The notes under the pieces were generated by a model. The model ran no database searches. It saw only the letters and a list, made by a program, of their open reading frames with translations, and had not been told where the DNA came from. The translations under genes were made by a program, and so were the position numbers. 64,000 nt of DNA, taken from contig NZ_CP108106.1 of NCBI RefSeq assembly GCF_041435195.1, forward strand, positions 806,001-870,000, in the 5' to 3' direction. Numbering within the stretch: position 1 is the first letter of the stretch; each line of letters opens with the position of its first letter. This document shows positions 1-39,609 of this stretch, piece by piece. Origin of the DNA: Streptomyces sp. NBC_00224. GTDB taxonomy: Bacteria > Actinomycetota > Actinomycetes > Streptomycetales > Streptomycetaceae.

Positions 1-30710
<30,710 letters not shown>

Positions 30711-30800
30711 AGATGAAGCGACCCGTCCCCCGAGTGCCGGGCACTTCACAGTGGCCGAACGACCGTAATTCTTGCCTGCGGCGGGCTGCTACCGCCGCGA

Positions 30801-30806
30801 AATATA
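30801..30806 (-). promoter_or_regulatory. Candidate -10 box for the PKS operon
   Basis: On the minus strand a TATATT hexamer lies about 90 bases upstream of the ATG at 30710, in an unusually A/T-rich patch of the 300-bp spacer between the PKS and the thioesterase. A weak -35-like TGGTCG sits 16 bases upstream. This is pattern reading only. The rest of the spacer (30711-31010) must also hold the promoter of the divergent thioesterase gene; I see no obvious operator palindrome. Confidence 0.35.
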
Positions 30807-31010
30807 CACTCAATCGGGCGGTCGACCAGAACAGGTTGACCACCCGGTTCCGTATCTCACATGACGCCCCGGATAACGTCAAGCGCCGCACGTCGGGGCC
30901 GTTGGCGGGTGCTCGGCGCGTCGGCCTCGGGCCCTAGGCTGACGGATGGCTCCACCAAGAACTTGAATGCTGGACTTCACCCGAAGCGCGCATGAGGAGA
31001 AGGATCGACC

Positions 31011-31769
31011 GTGGCACGATCGTCCATGACCAGCCCCTGGATCCGGCGGTTCCACCCCGCCCCGCAGGCCGCCACCCGGCTCGTCTGCTTCCCGCACGCG
31101 GGCGGCTCGGCCACGTACTACTTCCAGGCCTCCCAGGCACTCTCGCCCGAGGTCGATGTGCTCGCGATCCAGTACCCCGGCCGCCAGGACCGGCTGGCCG
31201 AACCGTGCATCAAGGACATATCCGCGCTTGCCGACCGCATCGCCGAGGAGCTGGCCCCCTGGACGGACCGGCCGCTCACCCTCTTCGGCCACAGCATGGG
31301 CTCCGCGGTCGCGTACGAGGTCGCGCTGCGCCTGGAGCGGCGCGGCACCGTACCGCTGGGCCTGTTCGCCTCGGGGCGCCGCGCCCCTTCTGTCGTACGT
31401 GACGGATATGTCCACCTCGGCAGCGACGAGGACCTGCTCGCCGAGCTGAAGCGGCTCAGCGGCACCGACGCGCAGGTGCTCGCCGACGAGGCGCTGCTGC
31501 GGATGGTCCTGCCGACGATGCGCAGCGACTACCACGCCATCGAGACCTACCGCCCCACCCCGGCCCCGCCGCTGAGCTGCCCGGTCGTCGCCCTGTCCGG
31601 CGACGACGACCCGGTGGTCGAACTCGACGAGGTCGCCCTGTGGGAGCGGCACACCTCGGCGTCCTTCCGGATGCGGGTGTTCGCGGGCGGCCACTTCTTC
31701 GTCGACGACCACCTGCCGGTCATCACCCGCGAGATCCGCGAGCACATCGCGACCGCGAACGCCCGCTGA
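31011..31769 (+). CDS. Type II thioesterase of the PKS/NRPS cluster
   Basis: 252 residues, alpha/beta hydrolase. The nucleophile elbow GHSMGS puts Ser95 at the active site. A late Asp in SGDDDP and a His in GGHFF complete the triad expected of editing thioesterases. Such enzymes free mis-loaded or stalled acyl groups from carrier proteins of NRPS and trans-AT PKS lines. The GTG start at 31011 is chosen because GAGGAGAAGG lies about 8 bases upstream; an internal ATG at 31026 is less well placed. It is transcribed divergently from the megasynthase genes and followed by the amidase gene after 97 bp, probably in one transcript. Confidence 0.92.
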   Translation: MARSSMTSPWIRRFHPAPQAATRLVCFPHAGGSATYYFQASQALSPEVDVLAIQYPGRQDRLAEPCIKDISALADRIAEELAPWTDRPLTLFGHSMGSAVAYEVALRLERRGTVPLGLFASGRRAPSVVRDGYVHLGSDEDLLAELKRLSGTDAQVLADEALLRMVLPTMRSDYHAIETYRPTPAPPLSCPVVALSGDDDPVVELDEVALWERHTSASFRMRVFAGGHFFVDDHLPVITREIREHIATANAR

Positions 31770-31866
31770 CGGATTTCGGTGCCGGGGCCGTCGAACCCCG
31801 GCGCCGACCGACTCGTACGCGTATGTCACGCTGGCCCGGGCACGCAACCGAGGAGTGGACGACCGC

Positions 31867-33282
31867 ATGGAGCCGCACGCATACGCAGCCTTCGACGCGG
31901 TCGGTCTGCGCGAGCTGATCCGTACGCGCGAAGTGAGCGCCGCCGAGGTGGAGGACGCCGCCCGGCGTGCGGTCGAGCGCGTGAACGCCGATCTCAACGC
32001 CCTGACCGGGCCGCTGTTCGACCCGGCCCCGACGCATGAGCCGGACGGGCCGCTGGCCGGGGTGCCGTTCGTCATCAAGGACAGCGGCCCCTTCACCCAG
32101 GGCGTGCCGTTCACCGTGGGCAGCCGCAGCATCCGGGGCGCCTACGCCCTGGTCGACCACGATCTGATGGCCCGCTTCCGCACCGCCGGACTGGTCGCCC
32201 TCGGCCAGAGCACCGCCCCCGAGTTCGGCCTCAACTTCGCCACCGAGTCGGTGCGCTACGGCGTCACCCGCAACCCGTGGGACCTGGAGCGGGGCGTCGG
32301 CGGCTCCAGCGGCGGCTCGGCCGCACTGGTCGCCGCCGGGGCTGTACCGTTCGCACACGCCAATGACGCGGGCGGCTCGATCCGCGTCCCGGCCTCCTGC
32401 TGCGGCCTGGTCGGCCTCAAGCCGAGCCGCGGCCGCACCCCGTCCGGACCGCTCACCGGCGAGGCCGCGTTCGGGCAGCTGGTCGAGTTCGGCCTCACCC
32501 GGACCGTACGGGACGCAGCACACCTGCTCGACGCCGTGTCCGCGCCGACGGTCGGCGAGAAGTACCAGCTGGCGCCGGTCACCCGGCCCTACGCCGACGA
32601 GGTCCGCACGGACCCGGGCCGGCTGCGGGTCGCCCTCACCACCGTGCCGTGGTCGGGCGTGCCCGTCGACCGCCAGATCGCCGAGGCGACCGTCGCCGTC
32701 GGCCAGGTCCTGGAGTGGATCGGCCACATCGTGACGGAGGCGAGCCCCGACGTCGATGCCGACGAGGTGGTGGAGGCGGTCATGCTCAGCGCCGTCTCGA
32801 CCGGCGGCGCGGTGCTGCGGGGCGCCCCGCGCCGACCCGACCCGTCCGCACTCGAAGGCGTCTCGCGCCGCGTCCTGGCCGAGGCCGAGTCCTTCACCGC
32901 GCTGGACGTCCTGGCCGCGATGGAGGCCCAGCACCTGGTGACCCGGCCGATCGGCCGCTTCTTCCTCGACCACGACCTGCTGGTCACCCCGACGCTGGCC
33001 CAACTCCCCGCCCCGCACGGCACCCTGGACTACGACGACGCCCGCCACAGCACCCGCTCCTGGCTCCGCCGCATCTTCGAACACGGCCCGTTCACGGCCC
33101 TGTTCAACGTCTCCGGCCATCCCGCGATCAGCCTCCCCCTGGGCCAGAGCCGCACGGGCCTGCCCATCGGGGTTCAACTGGTCGCCGCCCATGGCCGCGA
33201 GGACCTGCTGCTGCGGGTGGCGGCGCAGCTGGAGCAGGCGGTGCCTTGGGGGGAGCGGCAGCCCGGGGTTTATGTGGATTGA
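31867..33282 (+). CDS. Amidase-signature family hydrolase
   Basis: 471 residues, a usual length for the family. The Ser-cisSer-Lys centre is visible: Lys71 in VIKDS, the GGSSGGS stretch around 145-151, and the nucleophile Ser170 in DAGGSIR. The ATG at 31867 has AGGAG 11 bases upstream, preferred over the GTG four codons earlier. These enzymes hydrolyse or transfer amides. Because it follows the type II thioesterase and sits beside a PKS/NRPS with glycine modules, it may trim or amidate the product or a precursor; this is inferred from position only. A general catabolic amidase is the alternative. Its stop is 11 bp from that of the convergent pentapeptide gene. Confidence 0.88.
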   Translation: MEPHAYAAFDAVGLRELIRTREVSAAEVEDAARRAVERVNADLNALTGPLFDPAPTHEPDGPLAGVPFVIKDSGPFTQGVPFTVGSRSIRGAYALVDHDLMARFRTAGLVALGQSTAPEFGLNFATESVRYGVTRNPWDLERGVGGSSGGSAALVAAGAVPFAHANDAGGSIRVPASCCGLVGLKPSRGRTPSGPLTGEAAFGQLVEFGLTRTVRDAAHLLDAVSAPTVGEKYQLAPVTRPYADEVRTDPGRLRVALTTVPWSGVPVDRQIAEATVAVGQVLEWIGHIVTEASPDVDADEVVEAVMLSAVSTGGAVLRGAPRRPDPSALEGVSRRVLAEAESFTALDVLAAMEAQHLVTRPIGRFFLDHDLLVTPTLAQLPAPHGTLDYDDARHSTRSWLRRIFEHGPFTALFNVSGHPAISLPLGQSRTGLPIGVQLVAAHGREDLLLRVAAQLEQAVPWGERQPGVYVD

Positions 33283-33293
33283 GGGGGCGGCGG

Positions 33294-34220
33294 TTACTTG
33301 TTCCGGGAGCCGGCCGGGCCCGGGCGCCTGCGGCCGGAGGCGCCGGGCTTGCGCGCCGGGGAGCCCTTGCGCGGGGCGCCACCGCGGGCGGGCGTGGCCG
33401 GGGCGGTGGCGTCCTTGTTCCAGTGCGACGGGCGCTCCAGGCCGGCCGGGAGGAGGGTGGCGGCGTCGCCGTGCGCCGCGTTGACCTGTGTCTGGGTGAG
33501 GAAGAGGCAGTCGGTGAGGTCGGCGCCCGCGAGGTTCGTGTCGCGGAAGTCCGCGCCGATGACATCGGCGAGCCGCAGGTCCGCGCCGCTCAGGTCGGCG
33601 GCGATGAGGTACGCGCCGCGCAGGTCCGCCCCGCGCAGATCGGCGCCCTTGAGCCGGGCCCCGAACAGGTCGGCGCCTCTGCGGTCCTTCTTCATGCCCC
33701 GGACCTCGGCGCGTACCAGCTCGCTGGTGCGCAGCAGCAGGACGTTCACCTCGGCGCGGTGTGCGGCCACGTCCAGGCCGAGCAGGGTGTCCACGTCGCT
33801 GAGCGTCAGGCGCTCGATCTTCTCCAGCTCGGCCGCCACCTGGCGGTGGACCGGCCGGGCGGCGGGGCGGGCCAGCGCCTCGGAGAGGTACCAGAGCAGC
33901 TCGTGGAACTGCCGCATCACGGGGAGCGCGGCGAACATCTGCCGCGACCCGTCCGGGGACTCCCGCCAGTTCCGGCCGACAAAGGTGACCTGCGAGATCT
34001 TCTGGCCCGCACCGAAGCAGTCGTACACCGTGCACCCCTGAAAGCCCTTGGGACGCAGCTTGTCGTGGATGCCGCAGCGGAAGTCCTGCTGAAGGTTGGG
34101 GCAGGGGTCCCCGACGGCCTTGTCGATCGCGAAGTCCGTCGACCGGGAGAATGCCAGCGCGACGCAGCACAGACCGAAGCAGTTCGCGCAGTCGGCCCGC
34201 AGTTCGGATGTCTCGGACAC
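33294..34220 (-). CDS. Pentapeptide-repeat protein with N-terminal Cys cluster
   Basis: 308 residues from a GTG at 34220, with AGGAGA upstream. The first 65 residues hold a metal-site-like cluster (CANCFGLCC at 11-19, then further Cys in DPC, FRCG, GCTVYDC), similar to zinc/iron-chelating YkgJ-type domains. The middle is helical. Roughly residues 190-250 are A(D/N)LxG-type pentapeptide repeats, which form a right-handed beta helix. The tail is Arg/Gly/Pro-rich and basic. Some pentapeptide proteins protect DNA gyrase from inhibitors, so a resistance role next to a biosynthetic cluster is possible, but many are of unknown function. Confidence 0.85.
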   Translation of the reverse strand: MSETSELRADCANCFGLCCVALAFSRSTDFAIDKAVGDPCPNLQQDFRCGIHDKLRPKGFQGCTVYDCFGAGQKISQVTFVGRNWRESPDGSRQMFAALPVMRQFHELLWYLSEALARPAARPVHRQVAAELEKIERLTLSDVDTLLGLDVAAHRAEVNVLLLRTSELVRAEVRGMKKDRRGADLFGARLKGADLRGADLRGAYLIAADLSGADLRLADVIGADFRDTNLAGADLTDCLFLTQTQVNAAHGDAATLLPAGLERPSHWNKDATAPATPARGGAPRKGSPARKPGASGRRRPGPAGSRNK

Positions 34221-34501
34221 GGTGGGTGGTCTCCTGTGCTGTCGGCCCCGGTACGGCTCTTGATCGGACCCGTGACGGACCGCAGGGGCCCCGTACGGGC
34301 AGGTCAAGCCTATCGCCCGAGGCTTTCCCCGCGGAGTGGACACCCTGGCAGTGGATCTTGATGGTCCAGGGAGGGATGTCCAGGTGGGACGCGAGTCTCC
34401 GACACACCCAGCCCCGCGAGCACCGGCAGGGCTTGTCATGAGCCCATCCCTCGCCAGCGGGTAGGCTGCTGAGCGCACGCGCACCACACGGGGGATTTTG
34501 C
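34221..34501. promoter_or_regulatory. Divergent spacer between pentapeptide gene and WXG-like operon
   Basis: 281 bp between two divergent starts, therefore expected to hold both promoters. AGGAGA serves the pentapeptide GTG. No other gene, and no palindrome that I would trust as an operator. Confidence 0.4.
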
Positions 34502-35032
34502 ATGAGCGACGACAAACTGCCCGAACCGTCCCAGCTGCCGCTGTCGCCGGACGAGCTGAAGCGGCACCACTCCGAATGGGCCGCCGGCATCACCAAGGCC
34601 CCACCCGCCGACAGCTACGTGGACCCCCTCACCCCGGTCCCCCTGCGTCCGAACCCGCCGATCACCGGCTCACCCTTCCTCAAGCCGCCGCTCCAGGGCC
34701 CGCCCCAGGACGTGCTCCGCATCGCGCCCGGTGTCCTCACCGCGGCGGCGGGCCGCGCGGACGAGATCCACACGGCCTTCACCAAGCCCGCGGCCGCGCT
34801 GGAGGACCCCGCGCAGAAGGCGTCGGCGGCGATGGACGGCTGGGAGTCGGCCAAGGCCATCCGTACGGCAGGTGTGCAGTGGGAGAAGCAGGCCGGCACC
34901 GTGGCCGGCTGGCTGGCCCGCATCTCCGAGAGCCTGCGCGTGGGATCGCGGGAGTATCACACGACGGACACCGCCGTGGACGAGTCATTGCAGTGCGTCG
35001 TACCGCGCCGCTCGAAGCTGGAGGGGCTGTAA
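34502..35032 (+). CDS. WXG100-like / type VII secretion target-like protein
   Basis: 176 residues. The N-terminal 75 residues are Pro-rich and probably unstructured. Residues 80-160 form a helical segment with a WES motif (helix-turn-helix hairpin style of ESX proteins). No signal peptide or membrane segment is seen. Its TAA overlaps the ATG of the next gene (TAATG), so the two are coupled. I infer a type VII (ESX-like) substrate or chaperone from the size, helical pattern and pairing; no catalytic motif is seen. Confidence 0.6.
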   Translation: MSDDKLPEPSQLPLSPDELKRHHSEWAAGITKAPPADSYVDPLTPVPLRPNPPITGSPFLKPPLQGPPQDVLRIAPGVLTAAAGRADEIHTAFTKPAAALEDPAQKASAAMDGWESAKAIRTAGVQWEKQAGTVAGWLARISESLRVGSREYHTTDTAVDESLQCVVPRRSKLEGL

Positions 35033-36171
35033 TGCCGTCGTTCTACCGGGAGATCCTCGACACCGACCTCGGCCCGCTGCAGAAGCTCGCCGACCAGTGG
35101 CGCACCACGCACACGGACCTCGCCAAGCTGCCCAAGCGGGTCCACGACGAAGTGCTCACGCCGCTGCGCGACAAGGGCTACTGGGAGGGCGCGGCCGCTC
35201 CGTACGCCTGGCGGATGATCGACGACATCGAGCGCCAGATCGAGGCGGCCGCCAAGGTCGCGCAAGCGGCGGTCGGCGTCCTCGACGACGCGCTCGGCGA
35301 ACTCAAGACCGTGCAGAAGGATCTGAAGGACGCCGTCCGGCGTGCCCTGGAGAGGGGCCTGTACATCGACAAGGACGGCGCCGTCTCCCCCGACATGGTC
35401 GGCGGCGTCTGCAAGGTGATCGAGAAGGGCTCTGCGGACGCGAAGGCCATCGAGGACGCCCAGCGGGAGATCGTCGACATCGTGAAGCGGGGCATCGTCG
35501 CCGACCGGAATCTGGCGTTCGCCCTCATGTCGGACGTCGGGCTCGGCGACTGGTTCAACACCGCCCCGCAGCACAAGAACATCGACACGACCAACACGAT
35601 CAGCCAGGCCGACTACAACGCCCTCGGCCTCGCGATGCAGGGCAAGGACCCGCACCCGCTCCGTCAGGGCGACGACCCGTACTCCCTCGGCTTCGACTGG
35701 GTCACCGGCAGCGGGCCGCGCGACCGCGAATACCACGACGGCGACCGGATGACCGAGCTGATCAAGTCCAGCGTCAGCATGGAGCAGCTCCGGGCCGACA
35801 CCCTCGCCAACTGGCGCAAGGACGGAAGCGACGAGGGCACCGTCAACTACTCCATCTCCAAGGGCGGAAAGATCGGCGCCCTCGAAAAGCTCATCTTCAC
35901 CGACCTGCCGGCGATCGCCACGGGTGACAAGGACCACCTGGGCGAGGCGTTCGTCGGCTCGTACTCCCTCGACTACTCGGTCAAGGGCCAGGACCCCGAC
36001 GGCTCCCTCGTCGTCGAGTACACGCTCAAGAACAAGACCAGCAACGAATCCTTCCTCCACTTCGTCGGCTACTACGACTGGCTGAAGAAGACGAACCGCG
36101 AGGACGGCGTCTTCTCCACCGTCGGACAGCACATGACCTGGACCGAACGCATCCCGGCAGCAGGGAAGTAG
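35032..36171 (+). CDS. Helical N-terminal protein, possible type VII secretion effector
   Basis: 379 residues. The first 110 residues are predicted alpha-helical and contain GYWEG, resembling WXG/LXG-type export domains. The remaining 270 residues are mixed alpha/beta with no motif I recognise; the last 100 look beta-rich (SYSLDYSVKGQDPDG and onward). The start is the ATG overlapping the upstream stop. The stop is followed after 4 bp by a lipoprotein gene, so the three form one operon. Function is unknown; effector plus lipoprotein partner is one reading. Confidence 0.7.
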   Translation: MPSFYREILDTDLGPLQKLADQWRTTHTDLAKLPKRVHDEVLTPLRDKGYWEGAAAPYAWRMIDDIERQIEAAAKVAQAAVGVLDDALGELKTVQKDLKDAVRRALERGLYIDKDGAVSPDMVGGVCKVIEKGSADAKAIEDAQREIVDIVKRGIVADRNLAFALMSDVGLGDWFNTAPQHKNIDTTNTISQADYNALGLAMQGKDPHPLRQGDDPYSLGFDWVTGSGPRDREYHDGDRMTELIKSSVSMEQLRADTLANWRKDGSDEGTVNYSISKGGKIGALEKLIFTDLPAIATGDKDHLGEAFVGSYSLDYSVKGQDPDGSLVVEYTLKNKTSNESFLHFVGYYDWLKKTNREDGVFSTVGQHMTWTERIPAAGK

Positions 36172-36175
36172 CACC

Positions 36176-36649
36176 GTGCCCCACCACTCCCGACGCGCCC
36201 TCGGGGCCGTCGCCGCCCTCGTGGTCCTTGCCGCCACGCTCACCGCATGCGGTTCCGACGCCCTCCAGCGCTGCGTCCCGGTCGCCGCCAAGTCCGCTAC
36301 GCCCGGCGAACTCATCGGCAGTTACGAGGGCGCGCACGAGGCCGATGGAGTGCGTCTCACGCTGTCCTCGGGCGGTGCCATGCGGGCGGAGAAGTGGCCC
36401 ACCGGCGACTACCACCGCGCCAAGCTGGGCGACACGTTCAACGGCTCCGGCACCTGGGAGATCGAATCGGCCACGGCGTCCCGGGACCGCGCGCTGCTGC
36501 GCCTGCACTTCACCAAGCCCACCCTGTTCCTCCAGGGCGACACCCTCGACAAACTCACCATCGGCATCGACACCAATCGCACGGACCTCTACGAGGACTT
36601 CGACCCCGACGTCTGCCCCGACTTCCGGCTCCAGCTCCGAAAGCCCTGA
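36176..36649 (+). CDS. Small lipoprotein
   Basis: 157 residues. Basic N-terminus (HHSRR), hydrophobic stretch, and a lipobox LTAC with the lipidated Cys at residue 25, so it should be anchored outside the membrane. The mature part is beta-rich with GSYEG and NGSGTWEI motifs, reminiscent of small lipocalin-like or immunity-type folds. GTG start at 36176. It closes the three-gene operon beginning at 34502, where it could neutralise or display the product of the preceding gene; this is inferred from order only. Confidence 0.75.
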   Translation: MPHHSRRALGAVAALVVLAATLTACGSDALQRCVPVAAKSATPGELIGSYEGAHEADGVRLTLSSGGAMRAEKWPTGDYHRAKLGDTFNGSGTWEIESATASRDRALLRLHFTKPTLFLQGDTLDKLTIGIDTNRTDLYEDFDPDVCPDFRLQLRKP

Positions 36650-36660
36650 CCGACGGGCCG

Positions 36661-36688
36661 CCGGGGGAGGCCCGAACGGTCTCCCCCG
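36661..36688. terminator. Hairpin between convergent operons
   Basis: GGGGGAG at 36663-36669 pairs with CTCCCCC at 36681-36687. Extra inner pairs (GCC with GGT) leave a 5-base loop, giving a stem of about 10-11 bp. It lies between the stop of the lipoprotein gene and the stop of the convergent substrate-binding protein gene, so it can serve both directions. There is no U-run, as usual in Streptomyces. Confidence 0.65.
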
Positions 36689-36713
36689 ACAACGAGCACC
36701 CCGGTGCCCACCG

Positions 36714-37715
36714 TCACCGCTTCCCCGCCACCTCCCGCAGATACGCGCCGAAGCGGGCGATCGCCGACGGGTTGCGGGGGCTCTCCACCAGGTCGGCGTA
36801 GTCGAGGGTGAAGATGCGCCGGTTCTTGACCGCGGAGACATCCCGCAGAGGGGCGTAGGAGAGCAGGAACTTCTTCTTCGCCTCGGCGCTCACATCGCCG
36901 TAGTCGCAGATGAGGATCACGTCGGGGTTGCGCTGGACGACGCTCTCCCAGCCCACCGTGGTCCAGGAGTCCGCCACGTCGTGCATGACGTTGACGCCGC
37001 CGGACTCGGTGATGATCTGCTCCGGGGCGGCGTAGCGGCCGGAGGTGAAGGGCTGGTCGCGGCCGCTGTCGTAGAGGAAGACCGTGGGCCGGTCGGCGCC
37101 CCGGGGTGCCTTGGCCCCCACGTCCGCGACGCGCTTCTTGAAGTCGGCGATCAGCCGGGTGGCCCGCTCCTCGACGCCGAAGAGCTTGCCCAGGTTGGTC
37201 AGGTCCGCGTAGAGCGCGTCCAGCGGCGGCATGATGCCCCGCGAGGACTTCGTACGGCTGTTGCGGCAGGACTCGGTGAGGACGTACGAGGGGATACCGA
37301 GCTTGCGCAGCGCGTCGGGGGTGAAGCCGCCTTCTTCGCGGAAGCCGTAGCTCCACCCGGCGAAGACGAGGTCGGCGCGGGCGTCCAGGACGTTCTCCTT
37401 GGTGAGCTGGTCCTTCGAGAGCCACTTGACCTTGTCGTAGCCGCCCTTCCAGGGCACGTCGCTCAGGTCGCCCTTGTCGTCGGGCATCGCGAAGCCGGCC
37501 ATCCGGTCCTCAAGGCCCAGGGCCAGCATCAGTTCGGTGATGCCGACGTCGTTGGTGACGACCCGTTCCGGGACCTTGTCGTAGGTCACCTCGCGGCCGC
37601 AGTTGGTGAGGGTGACCGCCGCGGACTTGGTGTCCTGGGACTCGGACCGCTCGACCGACGCACCGCAACCGGTGGTCACGACGAGGCAGACGGAGGCGGC
37701 GAGCAGCTTGCGCAT
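36714..37715 (-). CDS. ABC importer substrate-binding lipoprotein (BtuF/FepB type)
   Basis: 333 residues. The leader ends in VTTGC, so Cys17 should be lipidated. The body matches the two-lobed class III binding fold with a long linking helix used for iron-siderophores and cobalamin: an early DVGITELMLALG segment and a later DVILICDYGD segment. It is the last gene of a permease-ATPase-binding protein operon, 8 bp after the ATPase gene. The cobalamin riboswitch upstream of the operon points to a corrinoid substrate; sequence alone would allow a ferric siderophore. Confidence 0.85.
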   Translation of the reverse strand: MRKLLAASVCLVVTTGCGASVERSESQDTKSAAVTLTNCGREVTYDKVPERVVTNDVGITELMLALGLEDRMAGFAMPDDKGDLSDVPWKGGYDKVKWLSKDQLTKENVLDARADLVFAGWSYGFREEGGFTPDALRKLGIPSYVLTESCRNSRTKSSRGIMPPLDALYADLTNLGKLFGVEERATRLIADFKKRVADVGAKAPRGADRPTVFLYDSGRDQPFTSGRYAAPEQIITESGGVNVMHDVADSWTTVGWESVVQRNPDVILICDYGDVSAEAKKKFLLSYAPLRDVSAVKNRRIFTLDYADLVESPRNPSAIARFGAYLREVAGKR

Positions 37716-37723
37716 GGGCGTCC

Positions 37724-38530
37724 TTACGGAGTGGGCCGGGTGGGCCTGATGGTCGGAAGCAGGTCGAACAGGAGCTGGACGGCGCCCGTGAGGGGATGCC
37801 GTACGCGATGGGCGCGGACGCCGAACACCTCGGCGAGCAGCTCCGGTTGGAGGACGTCGTGCGGGGGCCCGGAGGCCACGATCCGGCCCCCGTCGATGAC
37901 GTACAGCAGGTCGCAGTGGGCCGCGGCGAGGTTGAGATCGTGCAGCGCGGCGAGCACGGTCACCCCGCTCTCGCGGACCAGGGACAGGACGTCCAACTGG
38001 TGGGCGATGTCGAGGTGGTTGGTGGGTTCGTCGAGGACGAGCACCTGCGGCTGCTGGGCGAGCGCGCGGGCGATGAGCACCCGCTGCTTCTCTCCGCCGG
38101 ACAGGCTGAGGATGCCGCGGTCGGCGAGGTGGGCGACGCCGGTGCGCTCCATGGCCCGCGCGCAGATCTCGCGGTCCGAGGCCGCGGTACGGCCCTGGTG
38201 CGGCAGCCGTCCCATGGCGACCACCTCGGCCACCGTGAAGTCGAAGTCGGCCGAGGACTCCTGCGGCAGCGCCGCCAGCACGCGGGCGGCGGCCCGGGGA
38301 TCCATGGCGTGCAGGTCGTCGCCGTCGAGCCGGACCGCTCCCCCGGCGGGCCGCAACGCCCGGTACACCGTGCGCAGCAGAGTCGACTTCCCGCTGCCGT
38401 TGGGGCCGACGAGCCCGACGAACGCCCCGCTGTCCACCGTGAGCCGGACGTCGTCGACCAGCCGGGTACGAGCGGCCTCCACCGTCACGCCGTCGATGTC
38501 GATCCGCACGTCAGCGACCTCCGAACGCAT
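37724..38530 (-). CDS. ABC importer ATP-binding protein (BtuD/FepC type)
   Basis: 268 residues. Walker A GPNGSGKST (about 41-49), signature LSGGEKQR and Walker B VLVLDEPTNHLD are all intact; a downstream switch His is seen in LAALHDLN. This matches the ATPase of cobalamin and siderophore importers. The 5' end overlaps the permease gene by 20 bp, showing tight coupling. The chosen ATG at 38530 gives a normal family length. Confidence 0.9.
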   Translation of the reverse strand: MRSEVADVRIDIDGVTVEAARTRLVDDVRLTVDSGAFVGLVGPNGSGKSTLLRTVYRALRPAGGAVRLDGDDLHAMDPRAAARVLAALPQESSADFDFTVAEVVAMGRLPHQGRTAASDREICARAMERTGVAHLADRGILSLSGGEKQRVLIARALAQQPQVLVLDEPTNHLDIAHQLDVLSLVRESGVTVLAALHDLNLAAAHCDLLYVIDGGRIVASGPPHDVLQPELLAEVFGVRAHRVRHPLTGAVQLLFDLLPTIRPTRPTP

Positions 38531-39566
38531 GGCCGCTCTGCCGCATCAGCAGGACGAACGCGGGGACACCGACCACCGCGGTGATCACCCCTACGGGCAG
38601 TTCGGTCGGGGCGAGCAGCAGCCGGGACAGCACGTCGGCCCAGACGAGGAGCACCGCACCCGCGAGGGGCGCGATCACGAGGACGCGCCGGTGGTCGGCG
38701 CCCACCACCATCCGTACGACATGAGGCACCATCAACCCGACGAACCCGATGGCCCCGCTGACCGCGACGACGGTCCCGGTGACGGCGGCGGTCACGAGGA
38801 ACAGCTCCCGGCGCAGCCGCGAGGGCGGCACGCCCAGCGCGGCCGAGGTCTCGTCCCCCATGGCGAGCGCGTTGAGCGCCTCGGCCCGCCACCGCAGCCA
38901 GATCCACCCGGCCGCCACGGTCACGGCGGCAATCGGCAACTGCGCCCAGGTCGCCCCGCCCAGACTGCCCAGCAGCCACATCATCGCGGACCGGGCGGCC
39001 TCGCCGCGGGCCGCGCCGAACACCATGACGGTGGTGATGGCCTCGAAGCCGTACGCCAGAGCCGTGCCCGTCAGGATCAGCCGCAGCGGCGTCAGCCCAT
39101 GGGGCGAGCGGGCCACGGCGTACACCAGGACCATGGCCGCGAGCGCGGAGACGAACGCGGAGACGGACAGCGCCCACACCCCGAGCCCGGCGAACGCCCC
39201 CAGCAGGATGACGGCGTTGGCGCCCACGGCGGCGCCGGAGGAGATGCCCAGGACGAACGGGTCGGCCAGCGCGTTGCGGACCATCGCCTGCACGGCCACA
39301 CCGACGGCCGCGAGACCCGCCCCGACGACCGCGCCGAGCAGCACTCTTGGCAGACGGATCTCCCAGACGATGGTGTACGAGGCCGCGTCGGCCGCCGCCA
39401 CGGTTCCGCCGGTCAGTCCCGCCCACAGGAAGCGGAGTGTGTCCGCCCAGTCGATGTCGGCGGCTCCGAGCCCGACACCGCACACGAGCGATGCCACGAG
39501 TAAGAACCCAAGGCCGAGGCTGAGGGGCAGCACGGGTATCCGGCTGGCGGCCTTACTTCGGCGCAC
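38511..39566 (-). CDS. ABC importer permease (FecCD/BtuC type)
   Basis: 351 residues with about ten hydrophobic segments. Family landmarks are LPRVLLGAVVGAGLA after the first membrane segments, ADPFVLGISSGAAVGAN, and GFVGLMVPHVVR near the C-terminus. The GTG start at 39566 has GAAGGA about 11 bases upstream. It is the first gene after the cobalamin riboswitch, so riboswitch control should act on the whole importer. Confidence 0.9.
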   Translation of the reverse strand: MRRSKAASRIPVLPLSLGLGFLLVASLVCGVGLGAADIDWADTLRFLWAGLTGGTVAAADAASYTIVWEIRLPRVLLGAVVGAGLAAVGVAVQAMVRNALADPFVLGISSGAAVGANAVILLGAFAGLGVWALSVSAFVSALAAMVLVYAVARSPHGLTPLRLILTGTALAYGFEAITTVMVFGAARGEAARSAMMWLLGSLGGATWAQLPIAAVTVAAGWIWLRWRAEALNALAMGDETSAALGVPPSRLRRELFLVTAAVTGTVVAVSGAIGFVGLMVPHVVRMVVGADHRRVLVIAPLAGAVLLVWADVLSRLLLAPTELPVGVITAVVGVPAFVLLMRQSGHAFGGR

Positions 39567-39609
39567 GGTGGGGACCGTCCTTCACATGGGCCGCCTGCTG
39601 GACGGCACA

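Noticed and set aside
36228..39503. 1,091-codon plus-strand frame across the lipoprotein and importer genes
   Set aside because: It crosses two convergent operons and a hairpin, with no family features; the lipoprotein frame and the minus-strand ABC genes explain the region.
36714..39566. Siderophore uptake operon of the biosynthetic cluster
   Set aside because: The upstream cobalamin riboswitch core argues for corrinoid uptake, and the operon is separated from the cluster by unrelated genes.
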